A stretch of DNA of 23,045 nucleotides, from NCBI GenBank assembly GCA_015179025.1, contig WHUX01000486.1:1-23045 (forward strand), written 5' to 3'. This document shows positions 9,494 through 17,887 of the stretch, piece by piece (position 1 is the first letter of the stretch; every line of letters begins with the position of its first letter). Source of the DNA: Terfezia claveryi (Eukaryota; Ascomycota; Pezizomycetes; Pezizales; Pezizaceae). A program made the position numbers and the translations under genes. Under the pieces are notes generated by a model. That model did not search any database. It was not told where the DNA came from and saw only the letters and a list, made by a program, of their open reading frames with translations.

Positions 9494-11086
9494 CAAAATT
9501 AGGTAGTATTGAAGCTCAAAAACCTTGATCTGGAAGCCAATATTCTAGCTGAGGCTGATGCAGAAGCTGAGGCTGATGCAAAAGCTGAAGCTGATGTGGA
9601 AGCTAAGGCTGAAGCCGCTAGGGAAGCTGACCTCCAACAACTAGTGAGACAGGCTTACAAAGGAGACCCCCTAGTCAGAGAAATCATCGCTGCAGTAGAT
9701 TCCGGCCAGTGCCACCACCCCAAGATTTCTCTGGCTGAGTGTACAGTACAAGAGGGCCTCCTCTATCACCTCAAATGGCTATATGTACCAGAAGGAGGGT
9801 TATGCCTGAAGCTGATCGAAGAATATCACAATACCCTGGTAGCGGGTCACTCTGGAGTAGTAAAGATGTTAGAGCTTCTAGCCAGGAAATACACCTAGAT
9901 TGACCAACGGAAGGACGTAGAGCAGTATGTATGGAACTGCCATGTTTGCAAACATACTAAGCTCATCCGCCATGCCCCATATGGCACTCTGAAGCCCCTG
10001 GATATCCCAGATCGGCCGTAGCTACACCTGACCATAGATTTTATGACAGGTTTGCTGGAAGACTTGAGATTCAATGCTATCTTGATGGTGGTGGATCGGC
10101 TGATGAAGATAAGGCATGTCATATCTTGTTAGGATACCTGTTCTACTCAGGAGTTGGCCAACCTTTACCTCAATAATGTGTTTCGGTATCATGGGCTCCC
10201 TGAATCTATTATTTCTGACCGTGGCCTTCAGTTTACCTTAGACTTTTGGAGAGCATTCTGTGAGCTTCTGGGGATCAAAGTGCATTTGTCAATGGCATAT
10301 CATCCCTAAATGAATGGCCAATTAGAGAGGATAAATGCCATTATAGAGCAATACCTGTAGGCCTTCATTAATTATTAGCAGGACAACTAGGTTTCATTGT
10401 TGGCAACTTGTAAATTTGCTGCCAACAACCAGTTCTCGGAATTATTGAAAACTTCTCCCTTCTTAGCCAATTACGGTTGGCACCCCTGATTTGTGGACAC
10501 TTTAGCATCTCTGCAGAAAGCCTATCCTCCGGCTAAGGAATTTACAGCTGGAATTGCTAAACTCTACTATACTCTAAAGGCTGAGCTAGGATATGCCCAG
10601 GCCAGGCAAGCAGAATATGCCAACAGATCATGGTTGCCAGCTCCAAGGTACCAGCTTGAAGATAAGGTGTGGCTTTCTAGCAGACACTTTTGAATAGAAC
10701 AGCCCTCCTGTAAGCTGGATTATAAGTTTCTAGGCCCCTACAAGGTGTTAGCAGCTGTAGGTACTTATACTTACCATCTGAGGTTTCCCAGAGATATCAA
10801 GCACTATTCGGTTGTTCATGTCTTGGAGATTGAGCCAGCTGCTGATGATCCCCTTCCAGAGCAAAAGCACTCCCCACCTCCTCCTATAGTAATTGCAGGT
10901 GAAGAGGAGTGGGAGGTTGAGGAGGTACTAGACTCTAGGAAGCACTATGGGCGAGTTCAGTATAAGGTCAAATGATTAGGGGATAAGGAGGCTACCTGGC
11001 AACCTGCAGAAGACTTGGAGAATGCACAGAATTTGGTCATCCTGTTCTACCAACGATACTCAAGGAAGCCTTGCCTAGTTGAATGA
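9494..11086 (+). pseudogene. Ty3/Gypsy pol remnant (integrase and chromodomain half)
   Basis: Homologous to the distal part of the intact pol, from about 20080 to 21648. It begins in the linker after RNase H, includes an Ala/Glu/Asp repeat (9548-9615), then the integrase zinc-binding domain, DDE core, GPY/F-like region and chromodomain, ending at TGA 11084-11086. Protease, RT and RNase H are missing. Stops relative to the intact copy include TGG-to-TAG at 9896, 10019 and 10388, CAA-to-TAA at 10307 and CAG-to-TAG at 10376, plus further stops at 10358-10360, near 10490, 10694 and 10973. Length is otherwise conserved, so decay was mainly by transitions. It ends in a 3' UTR and an LTR like the intact element, confirming the same family. 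Confidence 0.9.
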
Positions 11087-11226
11087 TATCAGACTTTTTG
11101 CATCTTTGTTATTGTTTGGAGTTGGGGTTCTTGTTTTTACCCTTATTGTTGTTTTCTATATTAATTTTGCTGGTTGTTGTGCCCAGGCCTCCTAGTTACT
11201 GGAGCTCTAGTCTAAAGGGAGAATAG
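11087..11226 (+). other. 3' untranslated region and polypurine tract of old element
   Basis: T-rich sequence like the 3' UTR of the young element, ending GGAGCTCTAGTCTAAAGGGAGAATAG directly before the LTR. The AAAGGGAGAA stretch is the polypurine tract that primes plus-strand synthesis in LTR retrotransposons. Confidence 0.75.
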
Positions 11227-11799
11227 TGTCACAACCGTATACTCAGTTGTCCTTGCCATTACTTGTATTCATAGGTGATGAGTTATTGCTATTGTTGTCT
11301 TTGTCATCACCTACAATCATAGGTGATGGGTTATTGTTATCGTTACCTTGCTTGGCTTCCGAGATAGGAATCTTAGGAAGCTTATTTCCCCCATTACCTT
11401 GACAGAATTATATATATATAGACCCTGTCCCTTGTACTGTCGTTAGATCTCTATCCAACATCTTGTATACCCAATACAAGACCTTACTTCCACTGCGCTA
11501 GTGTACCTTCTCTATACACTTCCCTTGTCCCATGAACAACTCCACAGCAACAGCTGTCTCCTTCCAACATATGCAGTAACCACTTCCGTATGTCTCTTGT
11601 CTCTTGCCCTTATCCCCCATCTCAGCCTTCCCCAGTCATACACGTAGCATTTCTACGTATATGTTACCCTAGCCTTGCTCTTGTCTTGCCCCTAGCCTTT
11701 CCCCAAATCATATACGTAGTACTCCTATATGTACGATTCCCTCTTGCCACTACCCCGGCATACCCCTTGGTTGCCTTATCCCCCAGAGCCCTCATTACA
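11227..11799 (+). repeat. LTR A (old Ty3/Gypsy, 3' LTR)
   Basis: 573 bp from TGTCACAACC to CTCATTACA, with TG...CA ends. It is collinear with the young LTR from the TATA box (11409-11419, TTATATATATA) through CTTGTATACCCAATACA to the CCCCAGAGCCCT end. The upstream U3 part is different and contains alternating arms TAGGTGATGA (11272-11281), TCATCACCTA (11304-11313) and TAGGTGATGG (from 11319). It follows directly on the pol pseudogene and its polypurine tract. Confidence 0.9.
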
Positions 11800-11844
11800 C
11801 CTAGGCCTTTTTATTACTGGAGCTCCAGCCTAAAGGGGGAATAG
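11800..11844 (+). repeat. 45-nt duplicate of the pre-LTR segment between two LTRs
   Basis: Aligns without gaps to 11182-11226, the last 45 nt before LTR A, including the polypurine tract TAAAGGGGGAATAG. It sits exactly between the end of LTR A and the start of LTR B. Confidence 0.85.
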
Positions 11845-12437
11845 TGTCATAACTATATACTTAGTTGTCTTTGTCTTTATCATCACCTGCAATTATAGGT
11901 AATAGGTTATTATTATTGTTGCCTTCGGTATTACCTATGACATAAGTGATGGGTTATTGTTATCTTACTTGGCTTCTGAGATAGGGATCTTAGGAAGCTT
12001 ATTCCTTCTATTGCCCTTACCCGAAATTATTTATTTATAGTCCCTGTCCCTTGTACTGTCATTGGATCTTTATCTAATATCTTGTATACCTAATACAAGA
12101 CCTTGCTTCTCCCAGTACTTATATACCTCTCTTATATACATCTTATCTTGTACAAATAACTCTATAGTACAGCTGTCTCCTTCCGACATATATGGCAACT
12201 ACTTCTGTATATCTCTTGCCCTTTGCCCTTTGCCTCTTGCCTCTTGTCCTTGCTCCCCATCCCAGCCTTCCCCTAGTTATATACTTAGTATTCTTATATA
12301 TATGTCTTACCCTAGTCCTGCCCCTGCCCTATCCTGGCCTTTCCTGATCACATACATAGCATTCCTACGTATGCGATCCCTTTACCCACTGCCTAAGTAT
12401 ACCCCTTGGTTGCCTTATTCCTAGAGCTCATATTATA
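11845..12437 (+). repeat. LTR B (old Ty3/Gypsy)
   Basis: 593 bp from TGTCATAACT to CATATTATA, collinear with LTR A but clearly diverged, mostly by C-to-T and G-to-A changes (for example the end CGTTACA has become ATTATA). It keeps a 10-bp hairpin arm pair ATAGGTAATA (11895-11904) and TATTACCTAT (11929-11938) in U3. Confidence 0.85.
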
Positions 12438-12610
12438 CTAATAAAGAAAGGCTTTTTATTCTCTTTGTTTTCAACCTCTAGCTTAAGATTATCCTTCTGT
12501 ATCTTTACTACTAGTTCTTGCAAAACCTCTCTCTTATTATCTTCTTCAGTTTCAACTTCACTAGAAGTGGCTAGTATCTCTACTATTAGACAATATAACT
12601 GATTTTGTAC
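12428..12610 (-). pseudogene. Fragment of a charged coiled-coil-like protein, unrecognised
   Basis: On the minus strand a frame of about 60 codons reads VQNQLYCLIVEILATSSEVE and continues into TEEDNKREVLQELVVKIQKD and NLKLEVENKENKK before a stop inside LTR B. The Glu/Lys-rich heptad-like content looks like real former coding sequence. The preceding ~75 bp reads PKLLVIIKPDTKYKISYIV in another frame. I do not recognise the family. It is AT-rich and may belong to a transposase into which or beside which LTR B lies. Confidence 0.3.
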
Positions 12611-13025
12611 TTAGTATCCGGTTTAATAATTACAAGAAGTTTAGGTAAAAAGAAATTAGCTACAAGCTAGTAATACTATATTAAATCAAGTGTGAGTTAC
12701 TATATTAGCAAAAGTTTTCTTACTTTACAATATACTTATAAGTATTGCAATTTCAATTTGTCTTTTAGATATTGTCTGTATTACTAGTGTCTAGCTATAC
12801 AAATCCTTCTTATATATATTACCAACTATATTGTATATATATTTTTATTTTTCTTAATAAGTTCTCTCAATATTGTTCTCAATACTATATTTTTATACAA
12901 TTTATTCCTAACAAGTTTTCTCCTCATATTATATCTATTATCTACACTTTTAAGTATTCTTGACTCTTAAACTATATACTACTAATATCTTATCTACTAG
13001 AACTACTACAATTCTATCAGACCAT
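12611..13025. other. AT-rich spacer
   Basis: Very AT-rich sequence between LTR B and LTR C. There are no motifs in any frame beyond the short fragment noted before it, and no repeat or promoter that I can support. Confidence 0.5.
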
Positions 13026-13571
13026 TGTAACAACCATCTCTTTACCGTTATTATTGTTATTATTGTTACCTAGTACCGGGTTGTGTTTTGAGAGTCGTGC
13101 CACTTCCGCACGACTGTCGAGGGTTCCCTATCTCGGAACCTTATTCTGTTATCGGCCTTGGCTTCTTGGGCCACCATGTATATATATCTCCTCGCTCTCG
13201 CACCTACGTTGGATCCCCATCCAACGTCTTGTATACCCAATATAGGACCTTGCTTCCTCCAGCGCTTGTGCACCTCCCTTATGCACATCCTTGTCTCGAA
13301 CAAACAACTCTGCAGTACAGCTGCCTCCCTTGACACATGCGGCAACTGCCTCCGCATGTCTCATGTCCCTTGCCCTCTGCCTCTCTTGCCTCTTGCCTCT
13401 TGTCCTTGCCCCCCATCTCAGTCTTCCCCTAGTCACACACATAGCATTCCTACGTGTGTCTTACCCTAGCCTTTCCCCAGATCACATACGTAGTGCTCCT
13501 ATGTGTCGATTGCCCCTTGCCACTTCCCCGGCATACCCCTTGGTCCCTTGTCCCCCAGAGCCCTCTTTACA
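13026..13571 (+). repeat. LTR C (5' LTR of truncated element)
   Basis: 546 bp from TGTAACAACC to CCTCTTTACA, followed directly by the same leader (CTACATTGGATC...) and gag start as in the young element. It has the TATA box ATATATAT near 13181-13187, the hairpin GAGAGTCGTGC/GCACGACTGTC (13090-13100 with 13108-13118), the TCTTGCC-rich tract and both CACAC(A/G)TAG palindromes. The frames within it (about 13158-13692) are LTR low complexity, not genes. Confidence 0.9.
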
Positions 13572-13607
13572 CTACATTGGATCTTTTGGACCAACTGGTA
13601 CGCAGTC

Positions 13608-14634
13608 ATGTCAGGAGCAGCTCTCCCACCACCTGCCGTCAGATTCCAGACCTGGAGAAGCTCCCCTATACCCTCAGGCCCGAATGAATTGAATGCCTAT
13701 CGTCGAGAAATCATCGACATCTTCGAGGCCATGGATGCCATCGGGGCCGAACTCGGCAATAGCCTGGCCGTGGCCGAACGAAAGCTGAGATCTGCCGACA
13801 AAGAGATCACAGTCCTCCAGACGGATCTCGACCATGTGAACCTTGCCCTAGCCACCGAACAGACTACGGTACAAAACCTCGGCCGCGCCCTGGCGAATCT
13901 GGCTATCCCTACACCAACCACCACTGCCAAAACAGAAAGTATCCCCACCCCCCTAAGTTCAATGGGGATAGGGCTCGTCTACGAGCCTGGAAAAATGTGG
14001 TGAACTTGAATTTGAGCAGGGATTCGGCTAGGTTTCCGTCAGAACAACACCGCCTGGCTTATATGTTTGTCTTGCTAGAGGACAAGGTCACGGATCAAAT
14101 CTAGTCGTATGTGCTCGAGACAGGGATCAAGCTCGACAACGTCTCAGCCTTGTTTATTATCTTAGATCGGGCATTCGAGATCCTGATGTAGTGGGGACGG
14201 CCAGTCGAGCGCTCCGGGCACTGAGACAGTGCAACTCAGAGCTGTCTACTTACATCGCAGAGTTCTCGAGGCTGGCCGCAGAGGTAAGGTGGAACGACCA
14301 GGCTAAGTTCGAGCAATTCCAGGAGGGGCTCAGCGATGAACTCCAACAAGCCATAGTTACTCTCCCCGCGGTTGATACCTCGAGGAGTTGATCGACCAGG
14401 CCTCTCGAGTGGAACAGCGGATGTCCCGGCTCTGCAACTGCCCCCGTTCAGGCCAGCACCCCGTCTCCTACCACTCCAGCAACACCATGCCACCAAAGCA
14501 GCTCAGGCTCCTGCCCCCGCTAATCAACCAGCACACCCATCATTGGTAGCAGGAGGGCCCACCCCATGGATTTATCATTAGGCAGACCCCGCCTGACCCA
14601 AGAAGAGAGGGAACGCCGCCGGAATAATGGGCTA
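13608..14634 (+). pseudogene. gag pseudogene, truncated
   Basis: The ATG at 13608 (MSGAALPPPAVRFQTWRSSP) aligns with the intact gag start, and the first ~125 codons are well kept, including the coiled-coil-like SADKEITVLQTDL. A C-tract length change near 13950 shifts the frame. The capsid part then continues in the other frame with a TAG at about 14103 (from CAG) and another frame break near 14180-14190. Homology ends abruptly within RRRNNGL, just before the zinc knuckle, at 14634, where unrelated sequence flanking Plavaka copy 2 begins. No zinc knuckle or pol follows in this window. Confidence 0.9.
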
Positions 14635-14974
14635 CATCAGCAGAAAAAATTCTGTGTCAGGATGCACTTTCTACATTTTCTCTGTCCTATGCATCACAAC
14701 AACCTTTTTACCTTCTTTGCATCCGATATGTGTCCTGACACAACTGCAGATACAAATCTGTGTCAGGACGCGTCAACTATTTTTATACCATCCCTGCGTT
14801 ACAATTTTCTGCTTACCTCCATACACCCCCACACATAGCCTCCTAACATTCGCCTGGCACCTGTTTTATATCCGACACTTCACGTTCTTTGTGGCTCTTC
14901 TCCCAACTGTAGTCACAAGTTTATTATTTCCTAATCATAAATCATATTCTACTTCTCTAATCATAAATCGTATT
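14635..14974. other. Flank of Plavaka copy 2 with subterminal repeats
   Basis: Non-coding, T/C-rich. The motif CTGTGTCAGGA occurs at 14652-14662 and 14758-14769, with its inverted form TGTCCTGACACA at 14731-14742. Near the transposase end there is a repeated CTAATCATAAATC.TATTCTAC. Starting exactly where gag homology stops, this is probably the terminal region of Plavaka copy 2. The other terminus is outside the window, so the end cannot be confirmed. Confidence 0.5.
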
Positions 14975-16044
14975 CTACATCTCTAAGTCTATTCTATTAT
15001 TTACCAACCAACTTTCCTCTAGCTCTAATGGTATCAAATGCACAATCTCTTCTATTTGTGATATCTTAACTATAACCCCTTCCCCACTCATTGGCAATCT
15101 AATGCGAACCATCCCTTCTGTGCCCTGCACAGCATTTCCCCCAATGCATTGAAGCAGATTCACATGCGCCAACCGGTGCACTATTCCTGCCATAGTTATT
15201 ACTTTGAACAATGTATTGATTCGTCCTGGTATTCATCCATTCAGCGTCCCTACTAGTGCCTCATCCAATGCACGCTGTCTCCTTACCCATATCCAATCGT
15301 GTCTTTCCTTCCCGCGAAACTTCTCGGTACATCTAGCATTGTGCAAAATGAACCCTTCTCCATTGAATTTTGGCACTGGAATTTAAAGCATCCCATATGA
15401 ACGAATTTCCTGAACTAACAGCCCGGTAGGGTCGGAATCCATACTTCTAACTTCCTGCCTTAAAAACGCTTGCGTTATCAGCACTAGATCTGGTAAGCTG
15501 GTTACACACTCCAGATTCTCAAGGCTGGGTATTAATCCCAACTCAATTTTCGCCCGCAACTTTAAGTAGACCTGTCCGACACCTGGAGTCACATCTCCGT
15601 TTTGCCTAACCTGGTTCCATAGATTAAGTGTCAAGTCCTTCATAGCAAAAGTATGATCCCTCATGTAGGTAGTAACTATTTGTGGTGTTGCATTAACCCT
15701 ATTACTTCGACGGTAAGCATCCTTAAGGCCTTTATGCATGGCTTCACTGATATCTGTAGAATATTGAGCTAGAGCCCCAAACTTCAGAATCTGTTCGGCA
15801 TAATGGGAAATTAAATAGACTTTTGGGAAATTGAAGTGCACCCCTTCTTGTAAAATGTCATTCACCAATTCCCGACGGTGCAAGGTATTCTCTTGATGCA
15901 TCCCAACCTTTTCCGATGCTGTGAGGTCTTCAACCAACGATCCCGCTTGTTCCTTCAACAAATCCTTATGTGCTTCTGCAGCAGCCTTTCTTGTTTTCTT
16001 ATCAGCACGGAACCTCAAGAACACAGCTTTAGTTTCATGAAACA
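14975..16044 (-). pseudogene. Plavaka-type transposase copy 2, C-terminal part
   Basis: Minus-strand continuation of the gene at 22437-23045, separated from it by the retrotransposon. It runs from FHETKAVFLRFRADKK next to the LTR through YSTDISEAMHKGLKDAYRRS and ..SYGML to LIPLELEESWLVNN. It is collinear with copy 1 from about 2960 to 1844. Stops are at 15383-15385 (TAA), 15233-15235 (TGA) and 14975-14977 (TAG where copy 1 keeps TGG). Removing 16045-22431 and one AAACA restores an uninterrupted frame across the junction (..LQEYLRV / FHETKAV..), so the gene was still collinear when the retrotransposon landed. Confidence 0.85.
16040..16044. repeat. Target-site duplication AAACA (left)
   Basis: AAACA immediately before the 5' LTR, repeated at 22432-22436 immediately after the 3' LTR. 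Five bp is the usual size for Ty3/Gypsy integrases. Confidence 0.95.
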
Positions 16045-16201
16045 TGTCACAACCGTCCTTTCCTAGCCGGGTTTGAGAGTCAGACGGGATTCCGTCCGAC
16101 TCTCGTTATTGTTGATTGATATCGTTGTTATCTCTGTTCCCGAGATAAGGGGTCTCGGGAACCTTATTCCTTCCGGTGGCCTTGGCTAGGAAGGAAGCCT
16201 G

Positions 16202-16209
16202 TATATATA
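16202..16209 (+). promoter_or_regulatory. TATA box in 5' LTR
   Basis: TATATATAG lies in the middle of the LTR, and the same sequence occurs at 22019-22026 in the 3' LTR. Equivalent TATA runs occur in LTR A and LTR C at the collinear place, so it is the probable core promoter for the genomic RNA. Confidence 0.75.
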
Positions 16210-16387
16210 GCTTGCTCTCTCCGCCCTCTCGTTGGATCCCCATCCAACGTCTTGTATACCCAATACAGGACCTTGCTTCCCCCAGCGCTTGTGCACCTCC
16301 CTTGTGCACATCCTTGTCTCGAACAAACAACTCTGCAGTACAGCTGCCTCCCTTGACACACGCGGCAACTGCCTCCGCGTGTCTCGT

Positions 16388-16452
16388 GTCTCTTGTCTCT
16401 TGCCTCTTGCCTCTTGCCTCTTGCCTCTTGCCTCTTGCCTCTTGCCTCTTGC
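16388..16452. repeat. TCTTGCC heptamer microsatellite in 5' LTR
   Basis: About eight consecutive copies of the 7-bp unit TCTTGCC. In the 3' LTR the same place (about 22205-22265) has fewer, interrupted units. This accounts for most of the 7-bp length difference between the LTRs. Confidence 0.9.
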
Positions 16453-16621
16453 CCTTGCCCCCGTCTCAGTCTTCCCCTGGTCACACACGTAGCGTTCCTA
16501 CGTGTGTCTTACCCTAGCCTTTCCCCCGATTACACACGTAGCGCTCCTACGTGTGCGATTACCCCTTGCCACTTCCCCGGCGTACCCCTTGGTCGCCTTG
16601 TCCCCCAGAGCCCTCGTTACA

Positions 16622-16650
16622 CTACGTTGGATCCTTTGGACCAACTGGTA
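16622..16650 (+). promoter_or_regulatory. Leader with candidate self-primed primer-binding site
   Basis: The sequence after the LTR (CTACGTTGGATCCTTTGG...) does not resemble the complement of a tRNA 3' end: no T-arm complement follows. ACGTTGGAT (16624-16632) is exactly complementary to ATCCAACGT at 16242-16250, which lies about 40 nt downstream of the TATA box start and so could be near the 5' end of the RNA. Tf1/sushi-group elements prime reverse transcription with their own 5' RNA end in this way. In the older element C the pairing is 8 of 9 (ACATTGGAT with ATCCAACGT). Confidence 0.5.
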
Positions 16651-16657
16651 CGCAGTC

Positions 16658-17866
16658 ATGTCAGGAGCAGCTCTCCCACCACCCGCTATCAGGTTTCAAA
16701 CCTGGAGGAACTCCCCTATACCCTCAGGACCGAACGAATTGAATGCCTATCGTCGAGAGGTCATCGACATATTCGAGGCCATGGATGCCATCGGGGCCGA
16801 ACTCGGCAATAGCTTGGCCGTGGCTGAACGAAAACTGAGATCCGCCGATGAAGAAATCACAGTACTCCAAAACGACCTTGACAATGCCACCATCGCTCTG
16901 GCCAACGAGCGAACCACGATCCAGACCCTCAACCGCGCTATGGCCGCTATGTCGGCAACCCCACCCTCCGCACCAACCGCCAAAACCGAAAGTATTCCAA
17001 CCCCCCCCAAATTCAATGGGGATAGGGCTCGCCTCCGAGCTTGGAAGAACTCGGTAAACCTCAAACTCAATGGGGACTCAGCCAGATTCCCATCCGAGCA
17101 ACACCGATTGGCTTATGTCTTTGCCCTGCTGGAGGGTAAGGCAGTAGATCAAATCCAGCCATATGTCCTCGAGACTGGGATTAAGCTGGACGGCATCCCG
17201 GCACTCTTCGCTATTCTAGACAGGGCTTTTGGGGACCCCGATGCCGTGGGCACGGCTAGCCGAGCCCTCCGAGCCCTGAAACAACGTAATTCGGATCTGT
17301 CCACATATGTGGCAGAGTTCTCCAGGCTGGCAGCAGAAGTATTGTGGAACGACCAGTCAAAGCTCGAGCAGTTCCAGGAGGGACTGAATGACGAACTTCA
17401 ACAGGCCATGGTCACCCTCCCAGAGACCAAGAGTCTCGACGAATTAATCAACCAGGCATCCAGGGTGGAACAACGGATGGCTAGGTTGAGACACCGCCTT
17501 ACCTTCCGCCCTGCCACCCGCTCACCTCAGCAACCACAGCAACACTAACCACAGCAACACCAACAACAACCGACCCCCAAGCCTGCCCAAGTCCCGGCCT
17601 CGGCCAACAAACCCGCGCACCCCTCTCTCGTGGCAGGTGGTGCCGCGCCTATGGACCTATCCGCAGGTAGGCCACGGTTAACCCAGGAGGAGAGAGATCG
17701 CCGCCGGAATAATGGGCTATGCATAGCCTGTGGGAAGGCCGACCACTTCATTGCGGCTTGCCCCCTTCGAAAGAATCGCTCCCTCGCCATCCACACTATC
17801 TCCGATACCCCAGTGCCCAGGATTGAGGAGGTTGATGAGTCGGGAAAAGCCCTGTCCCTTGCCTAG
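16658..17866 (+). CDS. gag: Gag polyprotein (capsid and CCHC nucleocapsid), one internal stop
   Basis: Forms the virus-like particle and binds the genomic RNA. The ATG at 16658 (MSGAALPPPAIRFQTWRNSP) is chosen because it lies 36 nt after the LTR and is conserved in the older gag at 13608; the open frame before it is LTR sequence. An N-terminal coiled-coil-like stretch (SADEEITVLQNDLDNAT, about residues 62-80) precedes the capsid domain (KFNGDRARLRAWKN to INQASRVEQRM), of retrotransposon-gag type. A Gln/Pro-rich linker and the zinc knuckle CIACGKADHFIAAC (17720-17761, CX2CX4HX4C) follow. A TAA at 17546-17548 in the linker interrupts the 402-codon frame. Its setting in CAR/CAC codons suggests CAA-to-TAA. 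The frame then stays open to TAG 17864-17866. It overlaps pol in the -1 frame. Confidence 0.92.
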
Positions 17867-17887
17867 TTACTGACACTAGCAAGGGAC
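17842..17887 (+). promoter_or_regulatory. Programmed -1 frameshift signal (slippery site plus hairpin)
   Basis: GGGAAAA at 17842-17848 is read in the gag frame as G.GGA.AAA, the X.XXY.YYZ pattern. After a 5-nt spacer comes a hairpin: GTCCCTTGC (17854-17862) pairs with GCAAGGGAC (17879-17887), and past a bulged C, TAGT (17864-17867) pairs with ACTA (17875-17878), leaving a 7-nt loop. The gag stop TAG is inside the stem. The pol frame is open from 17839, so the overlap is 17839-17863. TGAC in the loop (17871-17874) could pair with GTCA at 17897-17900 to form a pseudoknot. Confidence 0.8.

Larger units (their letters stand above)
16045..16621 (+). repeat. 5' LTR of young chromovirus
   Basis: 577 bp, TGTCACAACC...CTCGTTACA. 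Features in order: U3 hairpin GAGAGTC-A-GACGG/CCGTC-C-GACTCTC (16075-16104), TATA box (16202-16209), GTTGGAT/ATCCAAC hairpin (16231-16248), a run of TCTTGCC units (about 16388-16452), and two tandem palindromes ACACACGTAG/CTACGTGTGT (16483-16507) and CACACGTAG/CTACGTGTG (16533-16555), spaced 50 bp apart. Confidence 0.97.

Noticed and set aside
13158..13692. Open frames across the LTR C region
   Set aside because: They translate the T/C-rich LTR including its TCTTGCC repeats and lack motifs; the real gag start is the conserved ATG at 13608.
16176..16517. Open frames within the 5' LTR (and their copies at 21993-22484)
   Set aside because: Low-complexity Leu/Pro/Ser/Cys repeats produced by the LTR microsatellite, duplicated because the LTRs are duplicated.
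16628..16648. tRNA primer-binding site starting TGG
   Set aside because: TGG is present but the following bases do not complement an acceptor stem plus T-arm; self-priming explains the leader better.
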